Assembly: GCA_013140875.1 (NCBI GenBank)
Contig: JABFSB010000146.1
Span: 1-7,279, forward strand
DNA length: 7,279 nucleotides
Origin: Acidobacteriota bacterium
GTDB taxonomy: Bacteria > Acidobacteriota > Blastocatellia > Pyrinomonadales > Pyrinomonadaceae
Direction: 5' to 3'
Shown here: positions 6,923 to 7,279 of the stretch, in pieces
Numbering within the stretch: the stretch's first letter is position 1
How the letters are laid out: the number at the start of each line of letters is the position of its first letter
Position numbers and translations under genes: made by a program
Notes under the pieces: model-generated
Database searches by the model: none
What the model saw: only the letters and a program-made list of their open reading frames with translations
What the model was told of the DNA's origin: nothing

Positions 6923-7279
6923 TTATCGATGCGTCATTCCGAATCCGACAAATATAGGCTCGGGGACGAGTTCGATCCCAAATTTCGATGCGACGCCGCT
7001 TACGATCAGATCTTTAAGGTCCAGAATTTCCGCGGCCGACGCTCCACCGCGATTTATCAGCGCCAGGGAATGGTTTGTCGAGATACCCGCGTTACCTAAA
7101 CAAAACCCCTTGTGGAATCCGGCTTTTTCGATCAGCCACGCCGCCGGAATCTTTTCCATTCCATGACCGGCCGGAAAATGCGGTACCGACGCCTCTTCGG
7201 CTAAACCCTCTACTTCGAAAAATTTTTCGCCCGATACAACCGGATTCTTGAAGAACGATCCCGTACTTCGCGAATTGGG
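6923..7279 (-). CDS. murB: UDP-N-acetylenolpyruvoylglucosamine reductase (MurB), C-terminal part
   Basis: The gene enters from beyond the window's right edge; the last 118 residues are seen. MurB is a cytoplasmic FAD enzyme that uses NADPH to reduce UDP-GlcNAc-enolpyruvate to UDP-MurNAc, the second committed step of peptidoglycan synthesis. The visible part is the substrate-binding C-terminal domain. Near its start is RSTGSFFKNPVV, with the Ser that serves as proton donor in MurB. It is followed by HFPAGHGMEKIPAAWLIEKAGF, then NHSLALINRGGASAAEIL, KFGIELVPEPIFVGF and a stop at 6923. The Glu in VPEP matches the conserved acid near the MurB C-terminus. The FFKNPVV and PAAWLIEKAGF style fits type I MurB. 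The FAD domain is outside the window. It reads towards the TPR gene but is separated from it by about 300 nt and a new promoter, so the two are probably not one operon. Confidence 0.92.
   Translation of the reverse strand, partial: PNSRSTGSFFKNPVVSGEKFFEVEGLAEEASVPHFPAGHGMEKIPAAWLIEKAGFHKGFCLGNAGISTNHSLALINRGGASAAEILDLKDLIVSGVASKFGIELVPEPIFVGFGMTHR

Overview
The window reads as chromosomal DNA of moderate GC content from an environmental Gram-negative-type bacterium. Exported tetratricopeptide proteins, a TPR-CHAT protein, CACAGAG-type intergenic repeats and a type I-like MurB together suggest Acidobacteriota (Blastocatellia/Pyrinomonadaceae-like). This is an inference from gene style, not from a marker gene.

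Layout. (1) Positions 1-1361, plus strand: a 5'-truncated clostripain-like (peptidase C11, clan CD) cysteine peptidase. Its His (in SGHS) and Cys (in DSCLM) are both visible. Its C-terminal extension carries six perfect tandem copies of the heptapeptide DGLPFTK. (2) Positions 1385-4555, plus strand, 23 nt downstream and so probably co-transcribed: a 1056-aa protein with a signal peptide, a TPR array, a coiled coil, a CHAT peptidase domain (also clan CD, His873/Cys922) and a C-terminal membrane anchor. (3) Positions 4556-4794: a convergent intergenic region almost filled by a non-coding, MITE-like structure of about 200 bp, with imperfect terminal inverted repeats and an inner long inverted repeat made of CNCNGAG-type units. 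(4) Positions 6615-4795, minus strand: an exported protein of about 13 TPRs with its own promoter and Shine-Dalgarno site. (5) Positions 6616-6922: an intergenic region with that promoter and a purine/pyrimidine-rich inverted repeat. (6) Positions 7279-6923, minus strand: the C-terminal third of MurB (peptidoglycan precursor synthesis).

The most interesting part is the pair of neighbouring caspase-fold peptidases, one carrying the heptapeptide array. Every copy ends in Lys and the first is preceded by Arg, so a Lys/Arg-specific peptidase, which is the usual C11 specificity, could release six identical DGLPFTK peptides. The six copies differ from one another at the DNA level only by synonymous changes, which points to selection on the peptide itself. 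A protease, its built-in multi-copy peptide and an exported, membrane-anchored TPR-CHAT partner would make an undescribed proteolytic signalling or conflict module. Co-localisation and the repeat are seen in the sequence; the function is inference.
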